A stretch of DNA of 64,000 bases from SB25 sp050180705 (GTDB taxonomy: Bacteria > Bacteroidota > Bacteroidia > Bacteroidales > Tenuifilaceae). The notes beneath the pieces were generated by a model. The model did no database searches, was not told the DNA's origin, and worked only from the letters and a program-made list of their open reading frames with translations. Location of the stretch: the NCBI GenBank assembly GCA_050180705.1, contig JBFXDX010000002.1, positions 62,001 through 126,000 on the forward strand, in the 5' to 3' direction. The translations under genes were made by a program, and so were the position numbers. Positions 9,701 to 18,181 of the stretch are shown piece after piece; the stretch's first letter is position 1, and each line of letters starts with the position of its first letter.

Positions 9701-10375
9701 GTAATGGAAAAAGAGTACGGACGCGATAAGATGCGGAAATTCTTAAAGCATGAGCTCGATCAATACTTAAGCTCCAGAAAGTTTGAACGAATAAAGGAAG
9801 ATCCTTTGTATTTAAACGAGAATCAGGGTTACATTCACTATAATAAAGGAAGTGTGGTAATGTATGGCTTGCGCGATTATATTGGAGAGGAGAATTTAAA
9901 CAAGGCGTTAGCTAAGTTCGATGCCGATTGGAAATTTCATGAACCTCCATTCCCAATTTCCACTAAATTCTTGGAGTATATAAATGACGCTACTCCCGAT
10001 AGCCTTAAATATTTAATAGACGATATGTTTAAGACTATTACTTTGTACTCTAATCGAGTAGTTAAAGCTACTTATGCCGAGTTGCCCGATGGCAAGTACA
10101 AGGTGACTGTCAATGTAAATGCTCAAAAGTTTAGAGCCGACGAAAAAGGTTTGGAAACAGAACTTACTTTCGACGATTATATTGATATTGGCGTGCTTTC
10201 GAAGAATGGTAAGGATGATAAGATACTTTACCTTCAGAAGCATAAAGTGCATGTTGGCGAGAATGTATTTGAGATTATTGTTGATCAAAAACCTGAAATT
10301 GCCGGTATCGATCCTATGAACAAGTTAATTGATAGGGATAGCGATGATAACCGAATGAGTGTGGAGAAGGTCTAA
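6797..10375 (+). CDS. ABC-2 permease fused to an M1-family metallopeptidase
   Basis: 1192 aa. The first about 600 residues hold two sets of hydrophobic segments typical of ABC-2 permeases (about 20-300 and 310-600). A last membrane helix leads into an M1 aminopeptidase-like part with the zinc motif HEIAH at 935-939 and the third ligand candidate Glu959 in MSEALA. The exopeptidase GxMEN motif is not evident; SESIGF occupies that region. With the ATPase 10 bp upstream it should form an exporter whose permease carries a peptidase on the outer face of the inner membrane. Such fusions are known in Bacteroidota; substrates are unknown. ATG 6797 follows the ATPase stop; earlier in-frame codons overlap that gene. 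Confidence 0.9.
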   Translation: MFWNIFRFEIRYRLKRPATYVYFGIFLLFSIVILVNENVNIGMIPAAANVNAPYVLAVISAVFSAFGIMVTSAMMSTPIIRDYDHNTHHFIYSMPISKWQYLGGRFAGSMFMTIMVFMSIPIGMMIGIAADHIFEIHPGKLGAFSLWSYFQPFFLIVIPNIFFAGSLFFSLASLTKKMVYSYLGNVILLVGYIIALNLLSDIDNRSIGTLVDPFGLSSLDLMVRYWTISDFNTRIVSPDTYLLLNRLIWIGVGVVALLFVYRKFTFTTPKSVARKASVENGNNHERESIVLPRYQQSFSVLQELKLCIKQAWIYFKGIATDFAFIAIIIAGIGLVASGSISLGSMYDTNYYPVTYSMLQSVGGSFVLFVLIILTFFSGELVWKERSVKLNQIYDTLPVPSWVTYTSKYVAMLMVTILVQLVVMLTCVVIQISHSYYVFEFNQYFVQLFVIGFAKYAILLSLIMLIQVLSSNKFVGFVFVMVYYVVMSVLSQFGLEDGLLRPNAIPSYVYSDMNGYGPFLTSVVWFTIYWGVFAVILALISNLFWKRGSESGFKTSIRRAKERLGIRTVRVAFYSCIALFLGVGVFIYYNTHVLNDFETSKHREKKLVEFEKHYKWLEQKPQPKIVEADVSVDIYPHKSKLDISGTFFLKNNEMVAVDTVYVNLPTDKIAFGQFKLGSDSVSLVDDYFGIFKVALSNPLQPGDSLPLTFAYKYSDRGFVGSNPQTFLVDNGTFFNSKSLFPTIGYNREYEMSNKDKRKKYDLPEQKRMPLISDTAMWQNTYLGTDGSWIRFKATVSTSADQVAVAPGRLVKQWTNNDRNYYSYQVDGKMLNFFSFLSANYQVERESYKGIDLEVFYHKGHEYNIPNMFKAMKQSLDYFQENFGPFQHKNLRIVEFPRYASFAQSFPATIPYSESIGFIADLRDTLDIDYVFYVTAHEIAHQWWAHQVCGANVQGATLMSEALAQYSSLMVMEKEYGRDKMRKFLKHELDQYLSSRKFERIKEDPLYLNENQGYIHYNKGSVVMYGLRDYIGEENLNKALAKFDADWKFHEPPFPISTKFLEYINDATPDSLKYLIDDMFKTITLYSNRVVKATYAELPDGKYKVTVNVNAQKFRADEKGLETELTFDDYIDIGVLSKNGKDDKILYLQKHKVHVGENVFEIIVDQKPEIAGIDPMNKLIDRDSDDNRMSVEKV

Positions 10376-10395
10376 CGTATAAGATATGCTTACGC

Positions 10396-10429
10396 AAAGA
10401 GGTTGTACATTATGTACAACCTCTTTTTT
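10396..10429. terminator. Bidirectional Rho-independent terminator
   Basis: A perfect 14-bp stem (AAAGAGGTTGTACA / TGTACAACCTCTTT) with a 3-nt loop has an A-run before it and a T-run after it. It sits between the converging ends at 10375 and 10451 and should stop transcription from both sides. Confidence 0.9.
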
Positions 10430-10450
10430 GATTAGTCGATTGGCGTTTCT

Positions 10451-11293
10451 TTATATGGTTAACTTAAATTTTTGCGAGAATTTGGGTTTGCTGCTCGAGT
10501 TACTTTCCGACCAGGAATCTTCTTGCATTCTGGGTTTACCCTGTCCCATACCCATACCCATTCCTTGTGGAGGGCGCATTCCTCCATCGGCAATCATCTC
10601 CCCGCCATTAGGGCTAATTCCTCCCTCCTGATTCGATCCTTTGGGTTTGTTGTTAAAGCTCGATTTGCTGGCAATGTTTAGTTCCACATTAAGGATAAGC
10701 GTTTTATGTAGATCTTTCAGACTGTATTTTTCGCCAATAAAATCTTTAAACGGAATAGTAATTTCGTAGTACATAAAGCTGTTTTCATCCCAGTTGATAG
10801 CGGCATTAATACCATTTTCGTTTTTTAGTGGATACAAACCATCTCCAATGCTAAAGCCTTTTAGTTGCATGTTAATTTGTTTGAGTTTAAAAATATCAAT
10901 GAAACTTGAGATGTTGGGCGTGTCCAGAAGCGATAACTTTGGTTCTAACGGAGTTATTCCGCCTGTTTCGCTTTTTAGAGGGTAGAAAATGTACACTTTC
11001 CTTTTCGGTTTACCTTTGTAGATCAGCTGTATATTCATTCCTTGTTGCATAATCTGCATTTGTGTCTTAATATCGGTGACCTTAAAGCAGAAGTAGAGAT
11101 TCGAACTATCGTTGGCAATGTCGTAAAAAATCTTCGAGTCGGAATCGTACATTGCAGGTAGTTGTTTCCAGTCGGCAATAGAACCATCGGCAATAATTTG
11201 GTTCTGGGCCCATTTCGATTGCATAACATTGCTTTGGGCAAACAATAAAATACTGACTACACCAAATAGCAAAGTAACCACTAGTTTTTTCAT
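10451..11293 (-). CDS. Secreted protein with CBM9/DOMON-like domain
   Basis: 280 aa with a signal peptide at about 1-20 (KKLVVTLLFGVVSILLFAQS). Residues 30-215 resemble the CBM9-like fold found in secreted or redox-linked proteins: IADGSIADWKQLPAMYDSD, NLYFCFKVTD, and FMYYEITIPFKDF near the end of the domain. A low-complexity Gly/Met/Pro tail (GMGMGMGQGKP) precedes a short final strand KFSQKFKLTI. It is probably periplasmic or surface-exposed; its ligand is unknown. The gene is alone, facing the ABC/peptidase gene across a shared terminator. Confidence 0.65.
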   Translation of the reverse strand: MKKLVVTLLFGVVSILLFAQSNVMQSKWAQNQIIADGSIADWKQLPAMYDSDSKIFYDIANDSSNLYFCFKVTDIKTQMQIMQQGMNIQLIYKGKPKRKVYIFYPLKSETGGITPLEPKLSLLDTPNISSFIDIFKLKQINMQLKGFSIGDGLYPLKNENGINAAINWDENSFMYYEITIPFKDFIGEKYSLKDLHKTLILNVELNIASKSSFNNKPKGSNQEGGISPNGGEMIADGGMRPPQGMGMGMGQGKPRMQEDSWSESNSSSKPKFSQKFKLTI

Positions 11294-11430
11294 ATGATTA
11301 GTGTTATGAGTTAAACATAGATTTTACTAAAGTATCAGGAATACTATGGTGCAAAAAATACTTTAGAAGAACTATGCAGTAGTTGCTATAACTAATTAGT
11401 TTTTATCGATAAACGGAGCTGCATTAAATA

Positions 11431-11453
11431 AAAAGGCGGAGATTATCTCCGCC
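11431..11453 (-). terminator. Rho-independent terminator of the DUF3078 gene
   Basis: 8-bp GC-rich stem (GGCGGAGA / TCTCCGCC) with a 3-nt loop, followed on the minus strand by TTTTT. It lies 27 bp beyond the stop at 11480. Confidence 0.85.
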
Positions 11454-11479
11454 AATTTTGTGTAGTATCACTTTGACCT

Positions 11480-12433
11480 TTAGAACTTGAATGCGACTCC
11501 AGCTCCAAACAACTCTTTAAACTGTAGTCTTGGCTTTTTCTCGTTTTCCTGAATGGTTCCATCGTTATTGGAATCTTTTCCTATTTTAACTTTATCGTCG
11601 TAAATCAAATATGTGTTTATATTTACGCTGATATGCTTGTTTATTTCTAGCGCAATTTGAGTTTCCCAGTTTACTACAATATTTTGAGGTTCTTCTACGT
11701 AATTGGAGAAGAGATCGAGTTTAGTTGTGAAGATTATATTTTTTAGCAGTTCGCTCTGGAAATCATTTTTAGAGTAAATAAATCGAACGTAACCTCCAAA
11801 CTCACTTTTTATTTTTTCTCCTTTTTCCACTCCAAATGCACCAGCATTTGAAAGGGCTGTATCATTAACAAAGGTGAACTTTGAGGTTATTGGAGAGGCG
11901 AACATACTTATGTAAGAGTTGGGTTTGTAGTCGATACCGAGAGCGCCAACTAAATAACCAGGAGCTAAAACATTAGATATTTTGGTGCGTGTACTATCAT
12001 TCGGATAGTTGTAGCCGGTTGACATTTGGGTTTTAAAGTTTAACAATGCGGCATAGTAGAAGTTGTTTTTTGCCTTACGTCCATATTTTGAAAGAATATC
12101 AATTTTGTCATCTGTCTTTTTGGTGTACTTTATATCCTCTTGGTTTAAGATGCCATAGCCTATATCCAAGGAGTTATCCCATGCGTTTTTGCCGTTTTTA
12201 TAGTTTGCCGATGTGCTAAATCCTCCGCTTACAGCATAAGAACTTTGTCCTCCTGCAGCCCAATTGCTGAGATTGGTTTGTGCTAGCGTTGCTCCAACGG
12301 AGAAGTTTACTTTCCATCCATCAAGCGAGTCTTTTGTTTGTGTTTTTAGTTTTGCTTCGGCATCGGTTACTTGTCCATAAGAGGTTGCCCAAAGACATAG
12401 TAATGCAATTGTACTTATTAGTTTTAAATTCAT
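11480..12433 (-). CDS. DUF3078 outer-membrane beta-barrel protein
   Basis: 317 aa. A signal peptide ends near residue 20 (TSYG/QVTD). The segment after it, GWKVNFSVGATLAQTNLSNWAAGGQ, is the hallmark start of DUF3078 proteins. Alternating amphipathic strands follow to the terminal aromatic residue (AGVAFKF), typical of a barrel inserted in the outer membrane. DUF3078 proteins are widespread in Bacteroidota and their cargo is not known. The gene is monocistronic with its own terminator. Confidence 0.88.
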   Translation of the reverse strand: MNLKLISTIALLCLWATSYGQVTDAEAKLKTQTKDSLDGWKVNFSVGATLAQTNLSNWAAGGQSSYAVSGGFSTSANYKNGKNAWDNSLDIGYGILNQEDIKYTKKTDDKIDILSKYGRKAKNNFYYAALLNFKTQMSTGYNYPNDSTRTKISNVLAPGYLVGALGIDYKPNSYISMFASPITSKFTFVNDTALSNAGAFGVEKGEKIKSEFGGYVRFIYSKNDFQSELLKNIIFTTKLDLFSNYVEEPQNIVVNWETQIALEINKHISVNINTYLIYDDKVKIGKDSNNDGTIQENEKKPRLQFKELFGAGVAFKF

Positions 12434-12651
12434 TAGTGATAAATAAACATTAAATATTCTAAAACATAAAAATTATATAAACGCAAAATCATTCTAATTT
12501 GTTTAAAAAAGTAAATGCATAAAAATTCATTTCTGAATAATATTGCGGTTTCTAATATAGTAAAAATGTTTGCAGTTTGAAAAGGTAGTTGTATTTAGAA
12601 TGATGAATTAATTGGTTACGGAGTAATTTTTATACACGAAAGGTTTATCTG

Positions 12652-13056
12652 TTATCTGTCTTCGGTATATTTTGCTGTAACTTCTATTTTGTTGTTGTCG
12701 GGATCAAGAGTTTCGAATTCATAATAGCCATCTCCGGTAACCCGGGGGCCTCTTACAATTTCGTAACCATTGGCCTCAAGTTCTTGAGCCTTTAAATCGA
12801 CCTCCTTCATTGTATTAACGGCAAATGCCAAATGAGTATATCCTTGAATTTTTTTACTTGAGTATCGTGTTTTTTCCATTTCAGGAATAGTCATTATTTC
12901 AATACGGGAACTGGCCTCAAATGAAATGAAGTAACTTTGAAGTTGAGTTTTTGGGTTGATGTATTTAGAATTTGCTATTCCTTCAAAATACCTTACGTAA
13001 TAATCCTTAAGCCTTTCAATGTCTGGACTCCAAATTGCAATATGATCTATTTCCAT
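12652..13056 (-). CDS. VOC-superfamily (glyoxalase-like) protein
   Basis: 134 aa, a single polypeptide of two beta-alpha-beta-beta-beta modules. Likely metal ligands are visible: His5 (DHIAIW), Glu53 (RIEIM), His75 (THLAF) and Glu125 (NKIEVT). This complete four-ligand set argues for a metal-dependent lyase, isomerase or dioxygenase of the VOC type and not a resistance-type binding protein. The substrate cannot be read from the sequence. It is transcribed away from the GNAT gene at 13183, sharing about 125 bp of upstream DNA. Confidence 0.88.
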   Translation of the reverse strand: MEIDHIAIWSPDIERLKDYYVRYFEGIANSKYINPKTQLQSYFISFEASSRIEIMTIPEMEKTRYSSKKIQGYTHLAFAVNTMKEVDLKAQELEANGYEIVRGPRVTGDGYYEFETLDPDNNKIEVTAKYTEDR

Positions 13057-13182
13057 GATTAATTGTTTAGTGTCGTATTTATTTCTCCCCCTAAATTACA
13101 ACTCTTGATTCAAATGCTCAAAAACATCTATATTTATTTAAACTTCTATGTGCTATTTAACTCAAAGGGAGAAACTAATGCT

Positions 13183-14043
13183 ATGATAAAAGTTGAATTG
13201 TTGGCCAATTACCGTTTCGACACTTTGTTTGAGGCGTTTTCTCAGGCTTTTGTCGATTATAATATTCAACTCAATAAGGCTGAACTTGAAAAGATGCTGG
13301 CTCGACGTGGTTTTGTGGCAGAACTCTCGTTTGGTGCATTCGATAACGATCGCTTGGTTAGTTTTACCTTCAATGGAATAGGTAATTTCAATGGAGTGAA
13401 AACTGCATACGATACAGGTACTGGAACTCTTAAGGATTATCGGGGGCAAGGTTTAGCATCGAGAGTTTTTTCAGAGTCGATACCATTTCTGATGAATGCT
13501 GGGGTTAAGCAATATCTGTTGGAGGTTTTGCAGGATAACACCAGTGCTGTTTCGGTTTACACCAAACAAGGATTTAAGGTGATTCGTGAGTTTAATTACT
13601 TTGTTCAGGATGCTCTTTCTGTCAATCTTTATAGCAAAATAGTTTCTTCGAATTATTCTATTCGGGAGATTCCTTATTCTGATATTGATGGTGTTGATAA
13701 GTGGTGGGATTTTTCACCATCGTGGCAGAATAGTTTTGAGTCAATCAGTCGTAAAGTTTCCGATTTTATTGTGTTCGGTGCTTTTAACAACAATAATTTG
13801 GTTGGATACGGTATTCTTGAGCCGATGTCGGGCGATATTACGCAAATAGCAGTAGATAAAAGCCATCGAAGAAATGGAGTGGCAACTGCAATTCTAGGAA
13901 AAATGCTTACTCGGAATAAGCACAGCGGAATAAAGTTGATTAATTCAGACATTACATGTGAATCGGTAACCAAATTTTTAGAAAAGAATGGTATCCCAAT
14001 CCAAGGTAAGCAGTTCGAAATGATTAAGGAATTAGTTTGTTGA
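13183..14043 (+). CDS. Tandem GNAT-domain N-acetyltransferase
   Basis: 286 aa with two GNAT modules. The first (about 1-140) has the acetyl-CoA loop LKDYRGQGLASRVF. The second (about 150-286) has DKSHRRNGVATAIL. ATG 13183 is preceded by an AAGGGAG stretch, whereas the 40 earlier in-frame codons look like leader DNA. It probably acetylates a small amine or a protein; the substrate is unknown. Its 3' end overlaps the convergent MFS pseudogene by 12 bp. Confidence 0.85.
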   Translation: MIKVELLANYRFDTLFEAFSQAFVDYNIQLNKAELEKMLARRGFVAELSFGAFDNDRLVSFTFNGIGNFNGVKTAYDTGTGTLKDYRGQGLASRVFSESIPFLMNAGVKQYLLEVLQDNTSAVSVYTKQGFKVIREFNYFVQDALSVNLYSKIVSSNYSIREIPYSDIDGVDKWWDFSPSWQNSFESISRKVSDFIVFGAFNNNNLVGYGILEPMSGDITQIAVDKSHRRNGVATAILGKMLTRNKHSGIKLINSDITCESVTKFLEKNGIPIQGKQFEMIKELVC

Positions 14044-15348
14044 TTCCTCCTTTTGGACTATTGTTTCTGGAATAATTCCTAGTTTGATATAGACAGGTAG
14101 TGCAATCTTCTTAAGTTTTGGAAGATTATACAAAAAGAACACTGCTCCTATAATACATGTTATTCCTCCAAAAATTAATGTGTTTGCTGCTCCTATAGCA
14201 TTCGCCATTCCTCCTGCCATAAGGCTGCCGAAAGGAGCCATCCCTACAAATGCCATTGCGTGAAAGCTCATCACTCTGCCACGTTTATCGTCGTCGACAA
14301 GTGTTTGAATAATGGTATTGCTCGATGCCATTTGCATCATCATTCCAGCACCAATAAAGACCATTAAAATCATTGAAATGGAATATACATGGGATAGTGC
14401 AAAGAAGATTAATCCCAATCCAAATGCCACGGCCGAAATGGGGAGCATCTTTTCTAGGCCAAGAATACTTTTGCGCGATGCAAGATAAAGTGCTCCGCTT
14501 AGTGCACCTAATCCCGAGGCTCCCATTAAAAAACCAAATGTATGCGCTCCACCATGAAATACATCTTTGGCAAAAACAGGAACAAGTACGGTGTATGGCA
14601 TTCCCATTAGACTTACTAGTGCTAGTAGAAGAATAACCGACTTTATTGGAGCAAATCCAAATGTGTATGAAAAGCCTTCCTTAAGTTCCTTGAACATGTG
14701 TTTATTACTTCTTTTTGTCTTTTTGGATATGCTTTTCATTTGAAGTAACGATGCTATCACAACCATATAGCTTAGCCCATTAATTAGGAAGCATACGCCT
14801 TATCCTGCAATTGCAATTAGTATTCCTGCAATTGATGGTCCTATTAAGCGGGCTCCATTTACCATTGTGGAGTTCAGCGCGATAGCATTTCCTAAATCTT
14901 CTTTTTTCCCAATCATATCAACAACAAGCGATTGCCGTGCCGGTGAATCAAATGCATTTATACAGCCCAGCATAATGCTAAGCAATACGATTTGCCAAAC
15001 GGCAATTGTTCCACTAAAATATAGTATAGCAAGAGTTAGTGCTTGTACCATCGATAGTATTTGTGTAATGATTAAAATCCTAAAACGATTCCATCTATCG
15101 GTAAGAACCCCTGCAAAAGAGGTTAGCAAAAATGTTGGAATCTGTCCAGAAAATCCAACTATACCAAGCAATACAACTGAGTTAGTTTGATGGTAAACTA
15201 GCCAAGGCATAGCAATTCGTTGTATCCAAGTTCCAATTAGCGATATACTTTGACCTCCGAAAAAAAGCCTGTAATTCTTGTATTTTAGTGAGCGGAAAGT
15301 ATTTTTTAATGCTTTAATTCCACTTACTCCCAATTTCTGTCCTGCCAT
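14032..15348 (-). pseudogene. MFS transporter (DHA3/EntS-like) with an in-frame stop
   Basis: One reading frame of 438 sense codons is split by a single TAA at 14802-14800. The first part (182 aa, from ATG 15348) has the N-terminal six-helix half: FGGQSISLIGTWIQRIAMPWL, the motif-A-like GVLTDRWNRFRI, and DSPARQSLVVDM. After the stop the frame resumes with GVCFLINGLSYMVVIASLL and the C-terminal half, including DDDKRGRVMS. In relatives a Glu-like residue is usual at the interrupted spot, so a GAA to TAA change is the simplest explanation. If the stop is real no full transporter is made; a sequencing error is possible. It would have exported a small molecule. Confidence 0.85.
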
Positions 15349-15549
15349 AAAGCATTGTGTGATTAGGCGGCAAGTTTAAACAAAGTTTCTGTAGTAAAAT
15401 TGTAGTTCACATATGATGAAAATCAAATTAAGTTACCAAAAGTTTGTCCCTGTTTATTTTCAGTCGTTGTTGAATAATATTTGTGTGTACTTAAGTCTTG
15501 ACTGAGCATATTGCCTGTATATATTATTGTAATTATCTTGTAAGTTCCT

Positions 15550-16110
15550 CTAGAAATCAATACCTAAGGCTATGTTTGGGGCAACGAAAAAGTGCTCCTC
15601 ATTTTTATAATAATCTTTAAAACTTTGTGGTTTATTCCCTTTTATTAGGCCTTTTCCTAAAATGAATTGTGGCATTACAAACCAGTGTGTTTTACCAATC
15701 TTTAATGTAAAATCATAGCCAATACGGAACTCACCCCATAATTCTAACCCATTGTAATATTTTTGTTCATTCTTTTCATAAAATGAGTTGTAGGCTGGCC
15801 AAAGCGCATATTCGACATTCAAATCTTTCCAAAGATATCGTCGGTATCCAATAATAATGGCATATGCATGTGTTGTCCCGAAATCGTAGCGAGGATTTTC
15901 ATAACTTAGCCCGAGCATGAGATGGCTTTTAGATTTGAATTCATTAGTATATACAATACTATAAAATTTGCCTACGAATTCTAGGGCATTTATTTGAAGG
16001 CTAGTTCTTGGTTTTTCCTTTAACCAATCTTCCTGAGCCATTATGCTTTTCGTTAAAATAAAAGTTAACGTTACTAATAATAATAACTTTAAAAAGTTTT
16101 TAGTTGTCAT
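15550..16110 (-). CDS. Small outer-membrane beta-barrel protein, unknown
   Basis: 186 aa. A signal peptide covers residues 1-25 (hydrophobic core LLLLVTLTFIL, cleavage near MA/QED). The mature part consists of alternating strands rich in Tyr, Trp and Phe and ends in IALGIDF, as in outer-membrane barrels. The length would suit about eight strands. No family is recognised. The gene is separated from the AraC-type regulator upstream by 109 bp and could be its target, but that is a guess. Confidence 0.7.
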   Translation of the reverse strand: MTTKNFLKLLLLVTLTFILTKSIMAQEDWLKEKPRTSLQINALEFVGKFYSIVYTNEFKSKSHLMLGLSYENPRYDFGTTHAYAIIIGYRRYLWKDLNVEYALWPAYNSFYEKNEQKYYNGLELWGEFRIGYDFTLKIGKTHWFVMPQFILGKGLIKGNKPQSFKDYYKNEEHFFVAPNIALGIDF

Positions 16111-16219
16111 TTTTTTTGAGTTTAAGATTTCGGTACAAACTAAATACAGATTCGAAATTGAAAGGTCTCAAGAAAATGACATTAGTCTCATTGGAATAAA
16201 AAAATAAAATAATTAGGTC

Positions 16220-17359
16220 TTAGTTTGTTTGAGACTGCTGCATATATTCGGTTGGCGTTATTCCTGTGATATTTTTAAAAACTCGGTAAAATGTTGCTTT
16301 TGAGTTAAAACCACAGTTGTAAGCAATTGCAATAATGGTGTAGTTTTTATTTTGAGGCAATTTGGATTCTTTTTTAAATTCTTCAACTCTATAGTGATTA
16401 ATAAAGTCGTAAAAGTTATAGTTAAGTTTATTATTAAGTATATTCGATAAATAATCAGGCGAAATATTTAATTTATAACTTAGAGACGAAAGGGTTAGAT
16501 CAGAGTCGAGGAAGGGTTTGTCATTTGACATTTTTTTTAAAAGAGTTTCAACAAAAAGGTTATTAATATCTGATTGTTTCTCAGAAGTGACATGTGGGTT
16601 TGGTTGAATTTGTTCTAGTTCAACTAAAACCGTGTTGGTTGAAAATAGATTTATTTGTTTATGTCCGAAAAAACCTAAGAACAAAATATATATAGTGGAA
16701 AATGTAAAACTTAGCATTTGCATTTTATTAAAAGGTGCAAATGGTATAACCAATGAGAGCGAAAATGCAATGTTTATTAGAAAATAAAATGCAATGGATG
16801 CATAAAGTAGTATCCTTAGCCACTTTAAATCGATATCTTTTAATTTGGAAAAGTAATTTTTTAGTTGTGAATTATATTTTTTAATAAGTATTAGTCCCCA
16901 AATAAAATATAGCAGTGGAGAAAGTATTGTCATTATCATAAATACAGGATAAGTCCAATAGTGAACAAATTCTTCATTTATACTTATTGCAATTTTTTCA
17001 GAGTTTGGCTTAAATAAAAGTTGAACACAATGTTGAATAACCATTAAAAGGAATGGCATTAAATGGAAAAGATAGATTTTCTTGAAATAGAAGTGCTGTT
17101 TAGTTAATGACCTAACATAAAACCATAATGTTGGTCCATGCAAAAGAATAAATGGTGATGCTAGAAATAAGAAACTAGGATAGGGGAAATTGTGTTGCCG
17201 GTTATATTCTTGCATAAAAACTAAGAACATAGATATAGACAGCACTAAGAAAAATAGTGAAAGCATTTTGTCTGATATCTGTCCTGGTTTTTTGAAAAAA
17301 AATAAAAGTATAGCAAACGAAAAAGCCTCGAATGTTCCAATAACAAGAATACTTTCCAT
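16220..17359 (-). CDS. Membrane-bound AraC-family transcriptional regulator
   Basis: 379 aa. Residues 1-245 hold about seven hydrophobic helices, a sensor arrangement frequent in Bacteroidota. Residues 270-379 form the AraC-type double helix-turn-helix (DSDLTLSSLSYKLNISPDYLS, then TIIAIAYNCGFNSKATFYRVFK and GITPTEYM). It should bind DNA while anchored in the inner membrane and respond to a membrane or small-molecule cue. It follows the CPBP protease gene by 26 bp and is probably cotranscribed with it. Confidence 0.9.
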   Translation of the reverse strand: MESILVIGTFEAFSFAILLFFFKKPGQISDKMLSLFFLVLSISMFLVFMQEYNRQHNFPYPSFLFLASPFILLHGPTLWFYVRSLTKQHFYFKKIYLFHLMPFLLMVIQHCVQLLFKPNSEKIAISINEEFVHYWTYPVFMIMTILSPLLYFIWGLILIKKYNSQLKNYFSKLKDIDLKWLRILLYASIAFYFLINIAFSLSLVIPFAPFNKMQMLSFTFSTIYILFLGFFGHKQINLFSTNTVLVELEQIQPNPHVTSEKQSDINNLFVETLLKKMSNDKPFLDSDLTLSSLSYKLNISPDYLSNILNNKLNYNFYDFINHYRVEEFKKESKLPQNKNYTIIAIAYNCGFNSKATFYRVFKNITGITPTEYMQQSQTN

Positions 17360-17385
17360 ATAGTAGTTTGTGTTGTTTCCTGAAT

Positions 17386-18117
17386 TTAAATAATTCCAAG
17401 TGCTATTGCTATAAAACTTGGTCCATTAATTCCACCATGCATTATGACTCCGGCCCAAGTGTTTTTTGTTTTTTGAATAATATACGATTGGATAAAAATT
17501 AATGGAATTAGTGTGATAAGTAGTTGCCATCCAAATGCTACATGGAAAATGCCCCAACCAAGCCCATGCACAAGCCAAGTGTACTGTCCAAAAACAACCT
17601 CTTGCCTAGGCATCATAACACCTCTCCAAAGAAATTCTTCACCTAGAATATTTAAAATCCAGTATGGAGCCCAAATTGCAAGCAACCAATATCTTCCGTG
17701 ATTTAATGGTTTGAATGCCATAAAGGGAGGCGATGTGTCAATTCTACCTAAAACCAGTTCAATTATTTTCATTAATCCTCCGCTAATTGCCAATACCACA
17801 ACTAACCCACCAATGCTCCATAGAACATCTCTTTTCGTAAGTTTTCTGAAACGTAACCTTTCGGTTATTGTTGATTTTGTAATTCTATAGCCTTCCGATT
17901 TTAGCAAGAATAATCCAACAAGAATTAGAGGTGTGAAGATTCCCAATCCTGCAACTATAAACCAAAAAAGGATTGTCTCCTGCCCAGTTTTAGCACTTAA
18001 AAAAGGGATTGCATACTTGGTGAGTACGAACATCAATAGTGCAGCCGAAAAATAAATTGAGTAGGATGCAACAACTCCAAGCGGTTTTAATTTGCTTTCC
18101 ATTCTTTTGTGGTTCAT
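17386..18117 (-). CDS. CPBP-family intramembrane glutamic endopeptidase
   Basis: 243 aa with about six to eight membrane helices. The catalytic motifs are complete: EExxxR as E160-E161-R165 (GEEFLWRG), the second motif as WGIFH ending at His192, and HxxxN as His227-Asn231 (MHGGIN). Family members cleave membrane-associated peptides, for example prenylated or bacteriocin-type substrates. The partner here is unknown. It is the first gene of a likely two-gene unit with the membrane AraC regulator, so the protease may act on or upstream of that regulator. Confidence 0.9.
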   Translation of the reverse strand: MNHKRMESKLKPLGVVASYSIYFSAALLMFVLTKYAIPFLSAKTGQETILFWFIVAGLGIFTPLILVGLFLLKSEGYRITKSTITERLRFRKLTKRDVLWSIGGLVVVLAISGGLMKIIELVLGRIDTSPPFMAFKPLNHGRYWLLAIWAPYWILNILGEEFLWRGVMMPRQEVVFGQYTWLVHGLGWGIFHVAFGWQLLITLIPLIFIQSYIIQKTKNTWAGVIMHGGINGPSFIAIALGII

Positions 18118-18181
18118 ATTTTTCGACGAATTTAAGCAATATTAAATTGCTTGAGAATAACTCAACGAAGAATTCCTTAGT

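Noticed and set aside
13063..13182. 40-residue extension of the GNAT protein
   Set aside because: It runs through the promoter region; ATG 13183 has a purine-rich site before it.
14032..14766. Separate 244-aa transporter starting at 14766
   Set aside because: It is the continuation of the upstream MFS frame after one stop codon, and half a transporter is not functional by itself.
18134..18152. Small hairpin AAGCAAT/ATTGCTT after mntH as a terminator
   Set aside because: The stem is AT-rich and no T-run follows on the relevant strand.
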